From an uncultured Alistipes sp. (GTDB lineage Bacteria > Bacteroidota > Bacteroidia > Bacteroidales > Rikenellaceae), in NCBI GenBank assembly GCA_947573795.1, contig CANPHE010000006.1, forward strand, positions 21,666-85,665: a stretch of DNA of 64,000 nt, read 5' to 3'. The notes beneath the pieces were generated by a model. It did no database searches. It was given only the letters and a program-made list of their open reading frames with translations, and was not told where the DNA came from. Both the position numbers and the translations under genes were made by a program. How positions within the stretch are numbered: the first letter of the stretch is position 1; each line of letters starts with the position of its first letter. Positions 9,311 through 17,690 of the stretch are shown one piece after another.

Positions 9311-12300
9311 ATGAAAACCGAAATTATATCGCTGTTGTCCGCAGCCCTCGGCCTGATGGGCTGCGCGACCTCTCCCGAACTGGCGGAGCCCATGCGCCCC
9401 GCGACGGAGATTCCCGGAGCCGTGGGGCTCGTCATCGAGGCTTCGTGCCCGGAAATGACCCGCACGGATATCGAGGAGGGCAAATCGACCTGGCAGGCGG
9501 GCGACCGCATCACGGTGGTCTACGACGGCCGCGCCTACGAATATACGGCCGCGGAGGCCGGTGAGACGACGCGTTTCGCCAGCACCGCGGGCATCGAGTC
9601 CTACGACGCTTCGCGTTCGCTGGTGGCTTACTACCCCGAAACGACGGTCGAAGGCGTGGTTTCGATCGCCGCCGAGCGTGAAATCGCGCTCTCGGGCGAC
9701 GACCAGCGCAATGCCGCGTGCGCTCCGCTGGTGGGTGTTCCGGCGGAGGGTGCTCCTACGGACGGCGCACTGCACATGACGTTCCGCAACATCTTCTCGG
9801 TCATGGAGCTGCGCGTCGATGCCGGGGAACTGGCTTCGGCGGCCGAGTCGCTGCGCGTGGAGCCGGCCGATGCCGAGTCGTTCGAGGGCTGGATCACCTT
9901 CACGGGTACGGTCGATGCGCAGACGTTGGCGCTCACCGCGGCCGAGAACGGCACGGGCAAGGAACTGCTGCTGCGCTTCGCCGAGGGTGTCGACCTGCGC
10001 AAGCCGCAGACGATCAAATTCCCCGTAGGGCGTTTCTCGTCGCCCGCGGGCCTGGCGCTCACCCTGCGCACGGCCGACGGCAAGGAGTATACGAAGAAGG
10101 TCTACAAATCGGGCGTGGTCACCTATACCGAGCAGAACGGCGTCTTCCGCGCCAAGCACCTCGCCAAGGCGCTCTACGCCTTCTCGGCGCAGGGCGGCGG
10201 CATCGCTACGGCCGACGATCTGGTGGATTTCGCCGCTGCGGTGAATGCAAACCAGAGCACGGCGCCGTGGCAGAACGAAGAGGGCACGGTCGTGCTGCTC
10301 GACGATATCGACATGGCCGAGGTGAAGGATTGGACGCCGATCGGCCTGGCGACCTTCTCGTGGAAAAGCAATAAACTCACGATCGATAGCGGCAATCCCT
10401 TCACGGGCCGTTTCGACGGACAGGGACATACGATCCGCAACCTGAAGATGGAGTGCCGCACGGCGGCCGCTTCGACGGCTTACGGCCTGTTCGGTGCCGT
10501 GGCCGACGGCGGCGTGGTGGAGAACCTCGTATTCGACGAGAGCTGCTCGCTGACGGTGAAGGCTACGCAGGGCGCCGACTGCGGCATTGCGGCCGGTCTG
10601 GTCTACGACGCGACGGTGCGCAGCATCGTCAACCGGGCGGCTTTGAATTTCGACGGTGCCGCACCCGACAACGTCCGCATGACGCTCGCCATGGTGGGCT
10701 TCGCCTTCGCCCGAGAGAAAGGAGCGACGATCGAGGAGCTGGTCAACTACGGCAAAGTTACGGCGACCTCGGGCGGCAATACCAAGAGCAACGGTGCGGC
10801 CGTCCATCCTGCGGGTATCGTCGGCTTCTCGACGAACTACACCGGCAAGACGACCGAGGTGCGTATCGCCAAATGCGTCAATTACGGCGATTTGGAGACC
10901 GAGACGGGACGCGTCTCGGGGATCGTGGCTTCGGCCAATCGTTATACCTCCGTCGAGGAGTGCGTCAACTGGGGCGAGAGCGTCAACGTCTTCGCGACGA
11001 GCGGCAGCGCGCGTCTGGGCAACATCACCTGCATTGCGGGTACCGGATCGAAACTCCGCGGCTGCATCAACCGCGGCAACCTTATCAGCAAAACGGAAGG
11101 TGCCGCCGGAGGTGTAGTCTGCCTGGTCAATGACGACAACAACTCGTTCGTCGGATGCGAGAACTACGGTCTGGTGATTACCGACAGGACGAGTTACCGA
11201 GGCACTTTCTTCGGACAGTGCAACAAGGCGGCTCAATTCGAAGCCTGCATCGCGCAGGGCGACCTGGGTACCTACGAGGGCGGGTCGTATTCGCTGGTGG
11301 GCGTGAACTACGCCAACTACATGAACTATATCGGCGACCACAATGCGAATGCCGTCAACGTCAACAGCCAGACGATCCGCTATTATCCCGTCGGTTCGTC
11401 GGTGCCGGCCGAGGCGGAGTTCGGGGTGAAACCCTCCGCGGTGGAGTTCGATGCGCAGGGCAGCGACGTCGCGGTCGTGCAGCTCTCGTCGATCGACTGG
11501 GATTGGACGGTTACGGCCGACGCTGCGTGGGTGCATATCGCGGACCTCGAAGGTGCGGCGCTCGCGGGCGGTGAGAAGGATCCCGGCATACAGTACGTGC
11601 AACTCTCGGCCGATGCCAACAACGCTACGGAGGTACGCCGTGCGACGGTGACGTTCGCCTCGACCGACGGACAGCAGAAAGCGACGGTTTCCGTGAGCCA
11701 GCAGGCGCGCGGTGCGGCGTTCCCGAGCAAATGGGTCTTCCAGGCCTCGACGCTCCCGGGTTATCAAACCAAATGGGTGTCGGACAACACGATTCCTGCG
11801 ACTTCGGGCGCCTCGGGCTATATCTCCGTCGTGCGCGGCGAGAAGAACGCCGACGCGCCTTTCACGCGGAGCATCGATTCGAACAAACCGGCCGTCGCGA
11901 CCCTGGTCGAGGGCGATTACTGGCTCTACTCCTTCCCGGTGGCCTCCTTCCCGGCAGGTTCGGCCGTGGAATTCAACGCGACGATGAACGGCGAGGCTGC
12001 GTCGCCCAAATACTACATCGTCGAATACCTCGACGGCGGCGTTTGGAAATGCGTCGAGGAGGATTTGCGCTCGGCGACCGAAGACCCGACGATCCGTTAC
12101 ACGTACAAATGCTCGGGTCTCGGAAGCGGCGGCAGCTACCAGGTTACCACGGTCATGCAGACCATGCGTTTCAGCGAGGCGGTGACGGACGGCGAGGTGA
12201 AAATCCGCTGCCGGGCCGTCGGTCCCTACACCTGCTCGGGTGCCGCGCAGAGTGTTTCGGCCGGTGCGAAGGCGCTTATGCCCGCCTTCGGATTCACGGG

Positions 12301-13033
12301 CAGCTACGTGCAGAACCTCGGTACCTCCGTACCGCGCGATACGAAGAAGGTATTGTGCCTGGGCAACTCGTTCTCCTATTACAGCAATCCGGTGTGGATG
12401 CTCAAGGAGATCGCTTGGCGCGAGGGCCACTACCTGAAGATCAAGGCTCACCTGAAAGGGTCGCAGACCTTGACGCAGCACCAGTCGCTCGCCATGTCGC
12501 TCGATGCCGTGGGCGAAGGCGGCTACGACTATGCGTTCCTCCAGGATCAGAGCCAGAACCCCGCGACCTACGGCCGCGACGCTACGGCGTCGATCCTCTC
12601 GGGATTCACGACGCTCGCCGGGAAGGTGCGCGAGGCATCGCCCGCCTGTCGGGTGGTACTCGAACAGACGTGGGCCTTCTCGGCCAGCAGCTACGGCGGA
12701 TTCACCGATTTCGCGACCTTCGACGCCCTGCTGCGCAAGGGCGCCCGCGAGATGGCCGAAGCCGGTTCGGCCTGGGTGTCGCCCATCGGCGAGGCGTTCC
12801 GCGAGGTGCGTGCCGGATCGTCGGGCATCAACCTCTACTACACGGACAGCAAACACCAGTCGGAATACGGCGCTTACCTGAAGGCTTGCGTGAACTACCT
12901 CGTGCTGTTCGGCGAACGCTTCGGCAGCGATCCGGCCGATTGCGGTCTCGACGCCACGAAAGCGGCTTATCTCCGCTCGGTGGCCGAGCAGGTGGTATTG
13001 GGTCATGAGGACGATTATCTGATCCGCCGTTAA
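9311..13033 (+). CDS. Fimbrillin-like/GLUG/BACON lipoprotein with C-terminal DUF4886 domain
   Basis: This 1240-residue last gene of the operon has a lipobox-like signal (LGLMGC). Instead of DUF4988 it begins with a fimbrillin-family (Mfa-like) domain, recognisable from 'MTRTDIEEGKSTWQAGDRI' and the following beta pattern (about residues 25-290). GLUG repeats (~300-690) are followed by a BACON domain (DWDWTVTADAAWVHI, about 705-795). Next comes an unassigned beta-sandwich, possibly carbohydrate-binding. A DUF4886 domain begins near 1010 with LGNSFSYYS and has a late TDSKHQSEYG segment. Module order therefore differs from its neighbours while the GLUG core is kept. A strong hairpin lies just after the stop codon. 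Confidence 0.85.
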   Translation: MKTEIISLLSAALGLMGCATSPELAEPMRPATEIPGAVGLVIEASCPEMTRTDIEEGKSTWQAGDRITVVYDGRAYEYTAAEAGETTRFASTAGIESYDASRSLVAYYPETTVEGVVSIAAEREIALSGDDQRNAACAPLVGVPAEGAPTDGALHMTFRNIFSVMELRVDAGELASAAESLRVEPADAESFEGWITFTGTVDAQTLALTAAENGTGKELLLRFAEGVDLRKPQTIKFPVGRFSSPAGLALTLRTADGKEYTKKVYKSGVVTYTEQNGVFRAKHLAKALYAFSAQGGGIATADDLVDFAAAVNANQSTAPWQNEEGTVVLLDDIDMAEVKDWTPIGLATFSWKSNKLTIDSGNPFTGRFDGQGHTIRNLKMECRTAAASTAYGLFGAVADGGVVENLVFDESCSLTVKATQGADCGIAAGLVYDATVRSIVNRAALNFDGAAPDNVRMTLAMVGFAFAREKGATIEELVNYGKVTATSGGNTKSNGAAVHPAGIVGFSTNYTGKTTEVRIAKCVNYGDLETETGRVSGIVASANRYTSVEECVNWGESVNVFATSGSARLGNITCIAGTGSKLRGCINRGNLISKTEGAAGGVVCLVNDDNNSFVGCENYGLVITDRTSYRGTFFGQCNKAAQFEACIAQGDLGTYEGGSYSLVGVNYANYMNYIGDHNANAVNVNSQTIRYYPVGSSVPAEAEFGVKPSAVEFDAQGSDVAVVQLSSIDWDWTVTADAAWVHIADLEGAALAGGEKDPGIQYVQLSADANNATEVRRATVTFASTDGQQKATVSVSQQARGAAFPSKWVFQASTLPGYQTKWVSDNTIPATSGASGYISVVRGEKNADAPFTRSIDSNKPAVATLVEGDYWLYSFPVASFPAGSAVEFNATMNGEAASPKYYIVEYLDGGVWKCVEEDLRSATEDPTIRYTYKCSGLGSGGSYQVTTVMQTMRFSEAVTDGEVKIRCRAVGPYTCSGAAQSVSAGAKALMPAFGFTGSYVQNLGTSVPRDTKKVLCLGNSFSYYSNPVWMLKEIAWREGHYLKIKAHLKGSQTLTQHQSLAMSLDAVGEGGYDYAFLQDQSQNPATYGRDATASILSGFTTLAGKVREASPACRVVLEQTWAFSASSYGGFTDFATFDALLRKGAREMAEAGSAWVSPIGEAFREVRAGSSGINLYYTDSKHQSEYGAYLKACVNYLVLFGERFGSDPADCGLDATKAAYLRSVAEQVVLGHEDDYLIRR

Positions 13034-13078
13034 GCGTGCCGTCGGAATCCGGCCGGTTCGACCGAAACCGGCAATGTG

Positions 13079-13118
13079 AAGCGAGGCTGTCTGCGATTCG
13101 TCGGACAGCCTCGCTTTT
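13079..13118 (+). terminator. Perfect 13-bp hairpin ending the lipoprotein operon
   Basis: AAGCGAGGCTGTC (13079-13091) pairs perfectly with 13104-13116 around a 12-nt loop and is followed by a short T run. It sits 45 nt after the stop codon of the fourth lipoprotein gene. It could work in both directions because A residues precede the stem. Confidence 0.75.
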
Positions 13119-13155
13119 CGGTACATCGAACGGTTCGCCGGCGATCTGTGGACAC

Positions 13156-13187
13156 AAAAAAACGACAGAACCTAAGTTCTGCCGTCG
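13156..13187 (-). terminator. Intrinsic terminator of the tRNA-Ser transcript
   Basis: On the minus strand a stem (CGAC..GCAGAAC / GTTCTGTCG, one bulge, TTAG loop) is followed directly by seven Ts. It begins 16 nt downstream of the tRNA 3' end, as expected for a tRNA-only unit. Confidence 0.8.
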
Positions 13188-13202
13188 CGATACACCTCGA
13201 AG

Positions 13203-13287
13203 CGGAAAGAGAGGGATTCGAACCCCCGGAACCTTGCAGTTCAACGGTTTTCAAGACCGCCGCGATCGACCACTCCGCCATCTTTCC
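13203..13287 (-). tRNA. tRNA-Ser (anticodon TGA)
   Basis: The 85-nt minus-strand sequence folds as a class II tRNA. The acceptor stem is GGAAAGA/TCTTTCC with discriminator G. The anticodon arm is GCGGT-CTTGAAA-ACCGT (TGA anticodon, reads UCA/UCG-type serine codons). There is a long variable arm of about 16 nt, as in serine tRNAs, and a T arm with TTCGAAT. The CCA end is not encoded. Confidence 0.95.
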
Positions 13288-13301
13288 GAAACAAATCGTG
13301 A

Positions 13302-13333
13302 CAAATGTAACACCGATTTTCCATTTCGCCAAA
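13302..13333 (-). promoter_or_regulatory. Bacteroidota promoter of tRNA-Ser
   Basis: On the minus strand, TTTG (13333-13330) and TACATTTG (13309-13302) are separated by 20 nt. This matches the Bacteroides -33 TTTG / -7 TAnnTTTG consensus. The -7 box ends 14 nt before the mature tRNA 5' end. Confidence 0.75.
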
Positions 13334-13425
13334 TCTTGAACGGCTTTTCGCACGACGGAATATCGCTCCGCACCCCGAACTTCGGTATTTCGTCCCAAAA
13401 TTCGCGGTTTCCGCCGGGAAAACAC

Positions 13426-13433
13426 TATCTTTG
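13426..13433 (+). promoter_or_regulatory. -7 box of the aminotransferase gene
   Basis: TATCTTTG is a full match to TAnnTTTG, 27 nt before the ATG at 13461. No clear -33 TTTG is visible at the usual distance. Confidence 0.6.
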
Positions 13434-13460
13434 CCGCATATTCATAACGAATAATCTGCC

Positions 13461-14660
13461 ATGCCGAATATCTCCCAGCGCGCGGCGATCATGCCCGCTT
13501 CCCCCATACGCAAACTCGTCCCCCTGGCCGAGGCCGCCAAAGCGCGCGGTACGAAAATCTACCACCTCAACATCGGTCAGCCCGATCTGCCGACACCGCA
13601 GGAGGGACTCGACGCGCTGAAGCATATCGACCGCCAAATCCTCGAATACAGCCCCAGCGATGGCTACCGCTCGCTGCGCGAAAAGCTGGTCGGCTACTAC
13701 GAGCAATACCAAATCCGTCTGACGGCCGACGATATCATCGTCACCACGGGCGGTTCCGAGGCCGTGCTTTTCGCCTTCATGTCGTGTCTCAATCCGGGTG
13801 ACGAAATCATCGTTCCCGAACCCGCCTATGCCAACTACATGGCCTTCGCCGTCTCGGCGGGCGCTGTGATCCGGCCCGTAGTCTCGTCGATCGAGCAGGG
13901 GTTCGCACTGCCTGACGTCGAACAGTTCGAGGCGTTGATTAACGAGCGCACGCGCGGCATTCTGATCTGCAACCCCAACAATCCGACCGGATACCTCTAC
14001 ACCCGCAAGGAGATGAACCGCATTCGCGATCTGGTCCGCAAATACGACCTGTTTCTCTTTTCGGACGAGGTATACCGCGAATTCATCTATACCGGATCGC
14101 CTTATATCTCGGCCTGCCACTTGGAGGGCATCGAACAGAACGTCGTGTTGATCGATTCGGTTTCGAAGCGTTATTCGGAGTGCGGCATCCGCATCGGTGC
14201 GCTGATAACCAAGAACCGGACGCTGCGTGACGCCGTGATGAAATTCTGCCAGGCACGTCTTTCGCCGCCGCTCATCGGCCAGATCGTGGCCGAAGCCTCG
14301 ATGGACGCTCCGCGTACATACGCCATGGAGGTCTACGAGGAGTATATCGAACGACGCAAATGCTTGATCGACGGTCTGAACCGCATTCCGGGCGTCTATT
14401 CGCCCATCCCGATGGGGGCGTTCTACACCGTGGCGCGGCTCCCGGTGGACGACAGCGACCGCTTCTGCGCCTGGTGTCTCGAAGAGTTCAGCTACGAAGG
14501 CGAAACGGTCATGCTCGCACCGGCTTCGGGTTTCTATTCCGATCCCTCTTTCGGACGCAACGAGGTGCGTATCGCCTATGTCCTTCGAAAAGAGGACCTC
14601 GAACGGGCGCTCGTCGTACTCGCAAAGGCGCTCGAAGCCTATAATGCTCGCCGCGATTGA
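13461..14660 (+). CDS. PLP-dependent class I aminotransferase (aspartate aminotransferase-like)
   Basis: This is a 399-residue cytoplasmic enzyme of the class I/II aminotransferase fold. Visible signatures are the N-terminal NIGQPDLPTP, the cofactor-binding CNPNNPTGYLY, the SDEVYREFIY segment and the Schiff-base lysine at ~236 in DSVSKRYSECGIRIG. Substrate carboxylate binding is suggested by the C-terminal NEVRIAYV arginine. Family members transfer amino groups between aspartate or related amino acids and 2-oxoglutarate; the exact amino acid cannot be read from sequence. It is monocistronic, with its own -7 box, and has no functional link to the neighbouring lipoprotein operon. Confidence 0.9.
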   Translation: MPNISQRAAIMPASPIRKLVPLAEAAKARGTKIYHLNIGQPDLPTPQEGLDALKHIDRQILEYSPSDGYRSLREKLVGYYEQYQIRLTADDIIVTTGGSEAVLFAFMSCLNPGDEIIVPEPAYANYMAFAVSAGAVIRPVVSSIEQGFALPDVEQFEALINERTRGILICNPNNPTGYLYTRKEMNRIRDLVRKYDLFLFSDEVYREFIYTGSPYISACHLEGIEQNVVLIDSVSKRYSECGIRIGALITKNRTLRDAVMKFCQARLSPPLIGQIVAEASMDAPRTYAMEVYEEYIERRKCLIDGLNRIPGVYSPIPMGAFYTVARLPVDDSDRFCAWCLEEFSYEGETVMLAPASGFYSDPSFGRNEVRIAYVLRKEDLERALVVLAKALEAYNARRD

Positions 14661-14859
14661 GGCGTAGTTTGCCTTTTTCGGACTGCAATTCTTGTATTCG
14701 AAAACGGTTGTTCGGACGTTTTTCTGATTCCAAGCCCCTCCTTCGGGAGGGGTTTGGCGTATGGCTGTATCCGGTAACGCAAAGGGCCGGCGGGCAATCG
14801 GTCATATCCTCCAATCTTAGGTCTTTTAATCCAATTTTAAGGAATTTTAGGCCAAAATA
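14661..14859. other. Intergenic spacer with a CCCCTCC/GGAGGGG hairpin
   Basis: The spacer before the fadL-type gene holds the stem AAGCCCCTCC-TTC-GGGAGGGGTT at about 14733-14756. The same hairpin module recurs inside the dispersed repeats at 48.4, 53.5 and 61.1 kb. It may terminate the aminotransferase transcript. Nothing else is recognised. Confidence 0.5.
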
Positions 14860-14891
14860 TTTGGGCGAGGGGAATAGTTTTTCTACTTTTG
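14860..14891 (+). promoter_or_regulatory. Promoter of the FadL/OmpP1 gene
   Basis: TTTG (14860-14863) and TACTTTTG (14884-14891) are spaced by 20 nt, matching the Bacteroides consensus. The ATG is 125 nt downstream, so the transcript has a long leader that contains repeat family B. Confidence 0.7.
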
Positions 14892-14925
14892 TCCCCGATT
14901 TGCGCAGCCCGCACGAGGCGCGCAC

Positions 14926-14989
14926 GACCTTTTCGATAAGCCGAGGGTGGAACCGGACTTGTTCGGGTGATGCCGAAGCGGGAAAAGGG
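14926..14989 (+). repeat. Repeat family B, copy 1 (in the fadL-type leader)
   Basis: This 64-nt segment aligns with 63840-63905 at about 80% identity with one gap. Shared blocks include TTTCGATAA, ACTTGTTC, GATGCCGA and GAAAAGG. It lies between promoter and start codon, so it would be part of the mRNA leader. Confidence 0.6.
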
Positions 14990-15016
14990 ACAAAAAACAG
15001 AACCAAACCCTTTATT

Positions 15017-16492
15017 ATGAAAAAAATTCTCCTCGTTCTGGCCGCAGCGGCCTTCGCTACGGGAGCCAGCGCCGAAGGCTACCAGGTCAACAACATGTCG
15101 GCCAAACAAACCGGTATGGGCCATGTCGGCACGGCCATGAAACTCGATTCGGAATCCATCTTCTTCAATCCCGCCGCCGCATCGTTCCAGAAGTCGAAGT
15201 TCGATATTTCGGCCGGATTTACGGGCATCCTCGCCTCCTGCGCCTATCGCTCGCTGCCGACGCTGGCCAACGACTATACGAGCGGCCCGGCCGAGAAATC
15301 CGACAACAAACTCTCCACGCCGCTGCACGTCTACTTCAACTACAAACCCATCGAGCGCCTCTCCGTGGGTCTGGGATTCTTCACGCCCAACGGCTCGTCG
15401 ATGCGCTGGAGCGACCAGTGGTCGGGCGCGCATCTGGTGCAGGAGATCAACCTCGCGGCCTATACCGTTCAGCCCACGGTGTCGTATCGCATCTGCGACC
15501 GGCTCTCGATCGGTGCGGGTCTGATGATTACGTGGGGTAATTTCGACCTTGCACGCTCGATGCTCTCGCCCACGACGATCACGGGGCTCGTGCAGACGAT
15601 GATCGATCCGACGATCGGCCAGTTGCAGGGCGCGTTGAATGCCGGATATCCTCTTTCGGACGAGCAGCAGGCGATGCTTCAAACCTTGCAGGGTGCCAAG
15701 GGATTCCTCGAAGCCAACCGCGATCGTACGCTCGTGCTGGCCAAGCTCCAAGGCAATGCCGACGTAGCGGTGGGTGTCAACGCCGGTGCGATGTGGGATA
15801 TTACGGACCAATGGTCGATCGGTATGACCTGGCGTTCGCGCATGAACATGCAGGTCGGCCGCGGTCATGCCACGATGAAGGTCGATCCGACGGCTGCGCA
15901 GCTCATCGCCCAACTCGGACAGCTCTCGCCCGGCACGCAACTGCTGCCGCCGCTCGATAAGGGCACGTTCAACGCCGAGCTGCCCCTTCCGACGGTCGTC
16001 ACGTGGGGCGTATCGTTCCGCCCGACGACGCGCTGGGAACTCGCCGTGGATCTGCAATGGTCCGGATGGTCGGCCTACAAGCGTCTCGACGTCAACTTCA
16101 ACGAGCCCGAACTGGGCATCGCACCGATCCTTTCGGTGAAGAACTATTCGAATACGCTGGCGTTCCGTTTCGGCGGCCAGTATCGTGCGACGGATTTCCT
16201 GACGGCCCGCATGGGTATGTACGTCGACGAGAGCCCCGTAGACAGCAACTACCTCAATCCCGAGACGCCTTCGATGACCAAAGTGGCCTATACGGCCGGT
16301 CTGAGCCTGCGTCCCACGAAGTGCATGTCGATCGACCTGGCTTATTGCTACGTCTCCTCGGCCGATCCCGAACGTACGGGCTCCTATCCGATTTACCAGT
16401 ACGGCAATCCGACCCAGCTGACCGAGGTTTTCTCGGGCAACTACAAGCTGCATGCGAACGTCTTCTCCATAGGCGTAGGATTCCGCTTCTGA
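15017..16492 (+). CDS. OmpP1/FadL-family outer membrane transporter
   Basis: The start is placed at the ATG at 15017, not the track start at 14657, because it gives a clean signal peptide (MKKILLVLAAAAFATGASAEG) and lies after the promoter. The 491-residue product has the family N-terminus that follows the signal (YQVNNMSAKQTGMGHVGTA, with SIFFNPAAAS). The rest alternates beta strands and ends in an aromatic residue (VGFRF), as expected for an outer-membrane barrel. FadL proteins carry long-chain fatty acids or other hydrophobic compounds across the outer membrane. The adjacent fabI and the more distant acyl-CoA ligase fit a lipid role, but the ligand is not shown. Confidence 0.9.
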   Translation: MKKILLVLAAAAFATGASAEGYQVNNMSAKQTGMGHVGTAMKLDSESIFFNPAAASFQKSKFDISAGFTGILASCAYRSLPTLANDYTSGPAEKSDNKLSTPLHVYFNYKPIERLSVGLGFFTPNGSSMRWSDQWSGAHLVQEINLAAYTVQPTVSYRICDRLSIGAGLMITWGNFDLARSMLSPTTITGLVQTMIDPTIGQLQGALNAGYPLSDEQQAMLQTLQGAKGFLEANRDRTLVLAKLQGNADVAVGVNAGAMWDITDQWSIGMTWRSRMNMQVGRGHATMKVDPTAAQLIAQLGQLSPGTQLLPPLDKGTFNAELPLPTVVTWGVSFRPTTRWELAVDLQWSGWSAYKRLDVNFNEPELGIAPILSVKNYSNTLAFRFGGQYRATDFLTARMGMYVDESPVDSNYLNPETPSMTKVAYTAGLSLRPTKCMSIDLAYCYVSSADPERTGSYPIYQYGNPTQLTEVFSGNYKLHANVFSIGVGFRF

Positions 16493-16510
16493 GAGTTTCG
16501 AAAAAAACGC

Positions 16511-16518
16511 TATCTTTG
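16511..16518 (+). promoter_or_regulatory. -7 box of fabI
   Basis: TATCTTTG is a perfect -7 element 23 nt before the fabI ATG, with an AAGGA-type ribosome site between. The upstream -33 element is weak. Confidence 0.65.
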
Positions 16519-16541
16519 CCCCGATTTTTATCAAGGAAAAT

Positions 16542-17411
16542 ATGGCAAATAATTTACTGAAAGGAAAGAAAGGTCTGATCTTCGGCGCGCTCAACGAGCA
16601 GTCGATCGCCTGGAAGGTGGCCGAACGTGCTGTGGAAGAAGGTGCCGAAATCGTGCTGACGAATACCGCCGTATCCATCCGTATGGGAACGATCGGTCAG
16701 CTGGCCGAGAAGTGCAATACGATCGTCGTACCGGCCGATGCGACCAGCGTAGCCGATCTGGAAAACCTGATCGACCGCACGATGGAGCATTTCGGCGGGA
16801 AGTTCGATTTCATGCTCCACTCGATCGGCATGTCGCCCAACGTCCGCAAAGGACGCAAATACGACGATCTGGACTACGACTATCTGCAAAAGACGCTCGA
16901 TATCTCGGCGATCTCGTTCCACAAAGCCATTCAGGTAGCCCGCAAGAAGGACGCCATCAACGAATGGGGTTCGATCGTGGCGCTCTCCTACATCGCAGCA
17001 CAGCGTACGCTTTACGGCTATAACGACATGGCCGATGCCAAGGCGCTGCTCGAATCGATCGCCCGCAGCTTCGGATATATCTACGGCCGTGAGAAACACG
17101 TGCGTATCAACACCGTATCGCAGTCGCCCACGCAGACGACGGCCGGCAGCGGCGTGCTGGGACTGGGCGATTTGATGTCGTTCGCCGAAAATATGTCGCC
17201 GCTGGGCAACGCCACGGCGGAGGACTGCGCCGACTACGTGTTGACGCTCTTCTCGGATTTCACGCGCAAGGTGACGATGCAGAATCTCTATCACGACGGC
17301 GGATTCTCGTCGATGGGTATGAGCCGCCGCGCAATGAAGACCTATGAGAAGGGCATGCGGTTCGAGGACGTGACCGAACACCAATTCCCCTTCGGCAAGA
17401 ACGTCGAGTAA
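16542..17411 (+). CDS. fabI: Enoyl-[acyl-carrier-protein] reductase (NADH)
   Basis: This 289-residue short-chain dehydrogenase-type protein catalyses the last step of each fatty-acid elongation cycle, reducing enoyl-ACP. The FabI N-terminus is visible (LLKGKKGLIFGALNEQSIAWKVAE), with the atypical FabI nucleotide-binding loop in place of the usual TGxxxGxG. The catalytic Tyr160-x6-Lys167 pair lies in GYNDMADAKAL, and HSIGMSP is also present. Length and motifs match family norms. It has its own promoter right after the FadL-family gene. The 3' flank carries a structured element and a strong hairpin. Confidence 0.96.
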   Translation: MANNLLKGKKGLIFGALNEQSIAWKVAERAVEEGAEIVLTNTAVSIRMGTIGQLAEKCNTIVVPADATSVADLENLIDRTMEHFGGKFDFMLHSIGMSPNVRKGRKYDDLDYDYLQKTLDISAISFHKAIQVARKKDAINEWGSIVALSYIAAQRTLYGYNDMADAKALLESIARSFGYIYGREKHVRINTVSQSPTQTTAGSGVLGLGDLMSFAENMSPLGNATAEDCADYVLTLFSDFTRKVTMQNLYHDGGFSSMGMSRRAMKTYEKGMRFEDVTEHQFPFGKNVE

Positions 17412-17435
17412 AGGGTTTTCGCATCGATCCCCGAG

Positions 17436-17561
17436 GGTCGTCGTTTTAGGGACCAGGGAGCTCGAAAGGTTGAATGCTCCCGACCAGGCGAAGGAACTAT
17501 CCCCGGAGTCTGTGAAATGAGGAATCGCCCCTGTCGAACAAGTTTCGACAGGGGCGATTCC
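17436..17561 (+). ncRNA. Unidentified structured element downstream of fabI, ending in an 18-bp hairpin
   Basis: GGTC (17436-17439) can pair with GACC (17482-17485), enclosing the stem GGGAGC/GCTCCC (17456-17461 / 17476-17481). About 40 nt later an 18-bp perfect hairpin (17521-17538 / 17544-17561, 5-nt loop) follows, without a long T run. It may be the fabI 3' UTR with a terminator, or a separate RNA. I do not recognise a known RNA family. Confidence 0.4.
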
Positions 17562-17593
17562 GTTAAAATCGGGGAGGATGATTCGACGTATGA

Positions 17594-17683
17594 TTCCCTA
17601 AAACCACGAAGTAAAGTACAGCCTTCCCATCTTCAGCAGCTCGAAACTTCGGTATAACCTGCCAGCCACCGAAGACAAATTTC
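17594..17683 (-). repeat. Repeat family C, copy 1, with a KFVFGGW-type reading frame
   Basis: On the minus strand, just after the last PUL gene, a frame of about 40 codons reads LKFVFGGWQVIPKFRAAEDG and continues to VVLGN before a TAA. A 64-nt ungapped alignment with 47115-47178 shows about 69% identity, and the peptide pattern is conserved. There is no ATG, only a TTG at 17685. It may be a decayed coding element or a very small gene. Confidence 0.5.
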
Positions 17684-17690
17684 AAACGAA

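Noticed and set aside
1075-13126. Minus-strand ORFs of 1254, 1326 and 1306 aa
   Set aside because: They mirror the four GLUG lipoprotein genes exactly and lack signal peptides or domains. They arise from codon bias in the sense genes.
13034-13202. tRNA-linked integration site or mobile element at tRNA-Ser
   Set aside because: There is no integrase and no repeated tRNA 3' end nearby; only terminators are found.
14657-15016. N-terminal extension of the FadL-type ORF
   Set aside because: It covers the promoter and leader; the signal peptide begins at 15017.
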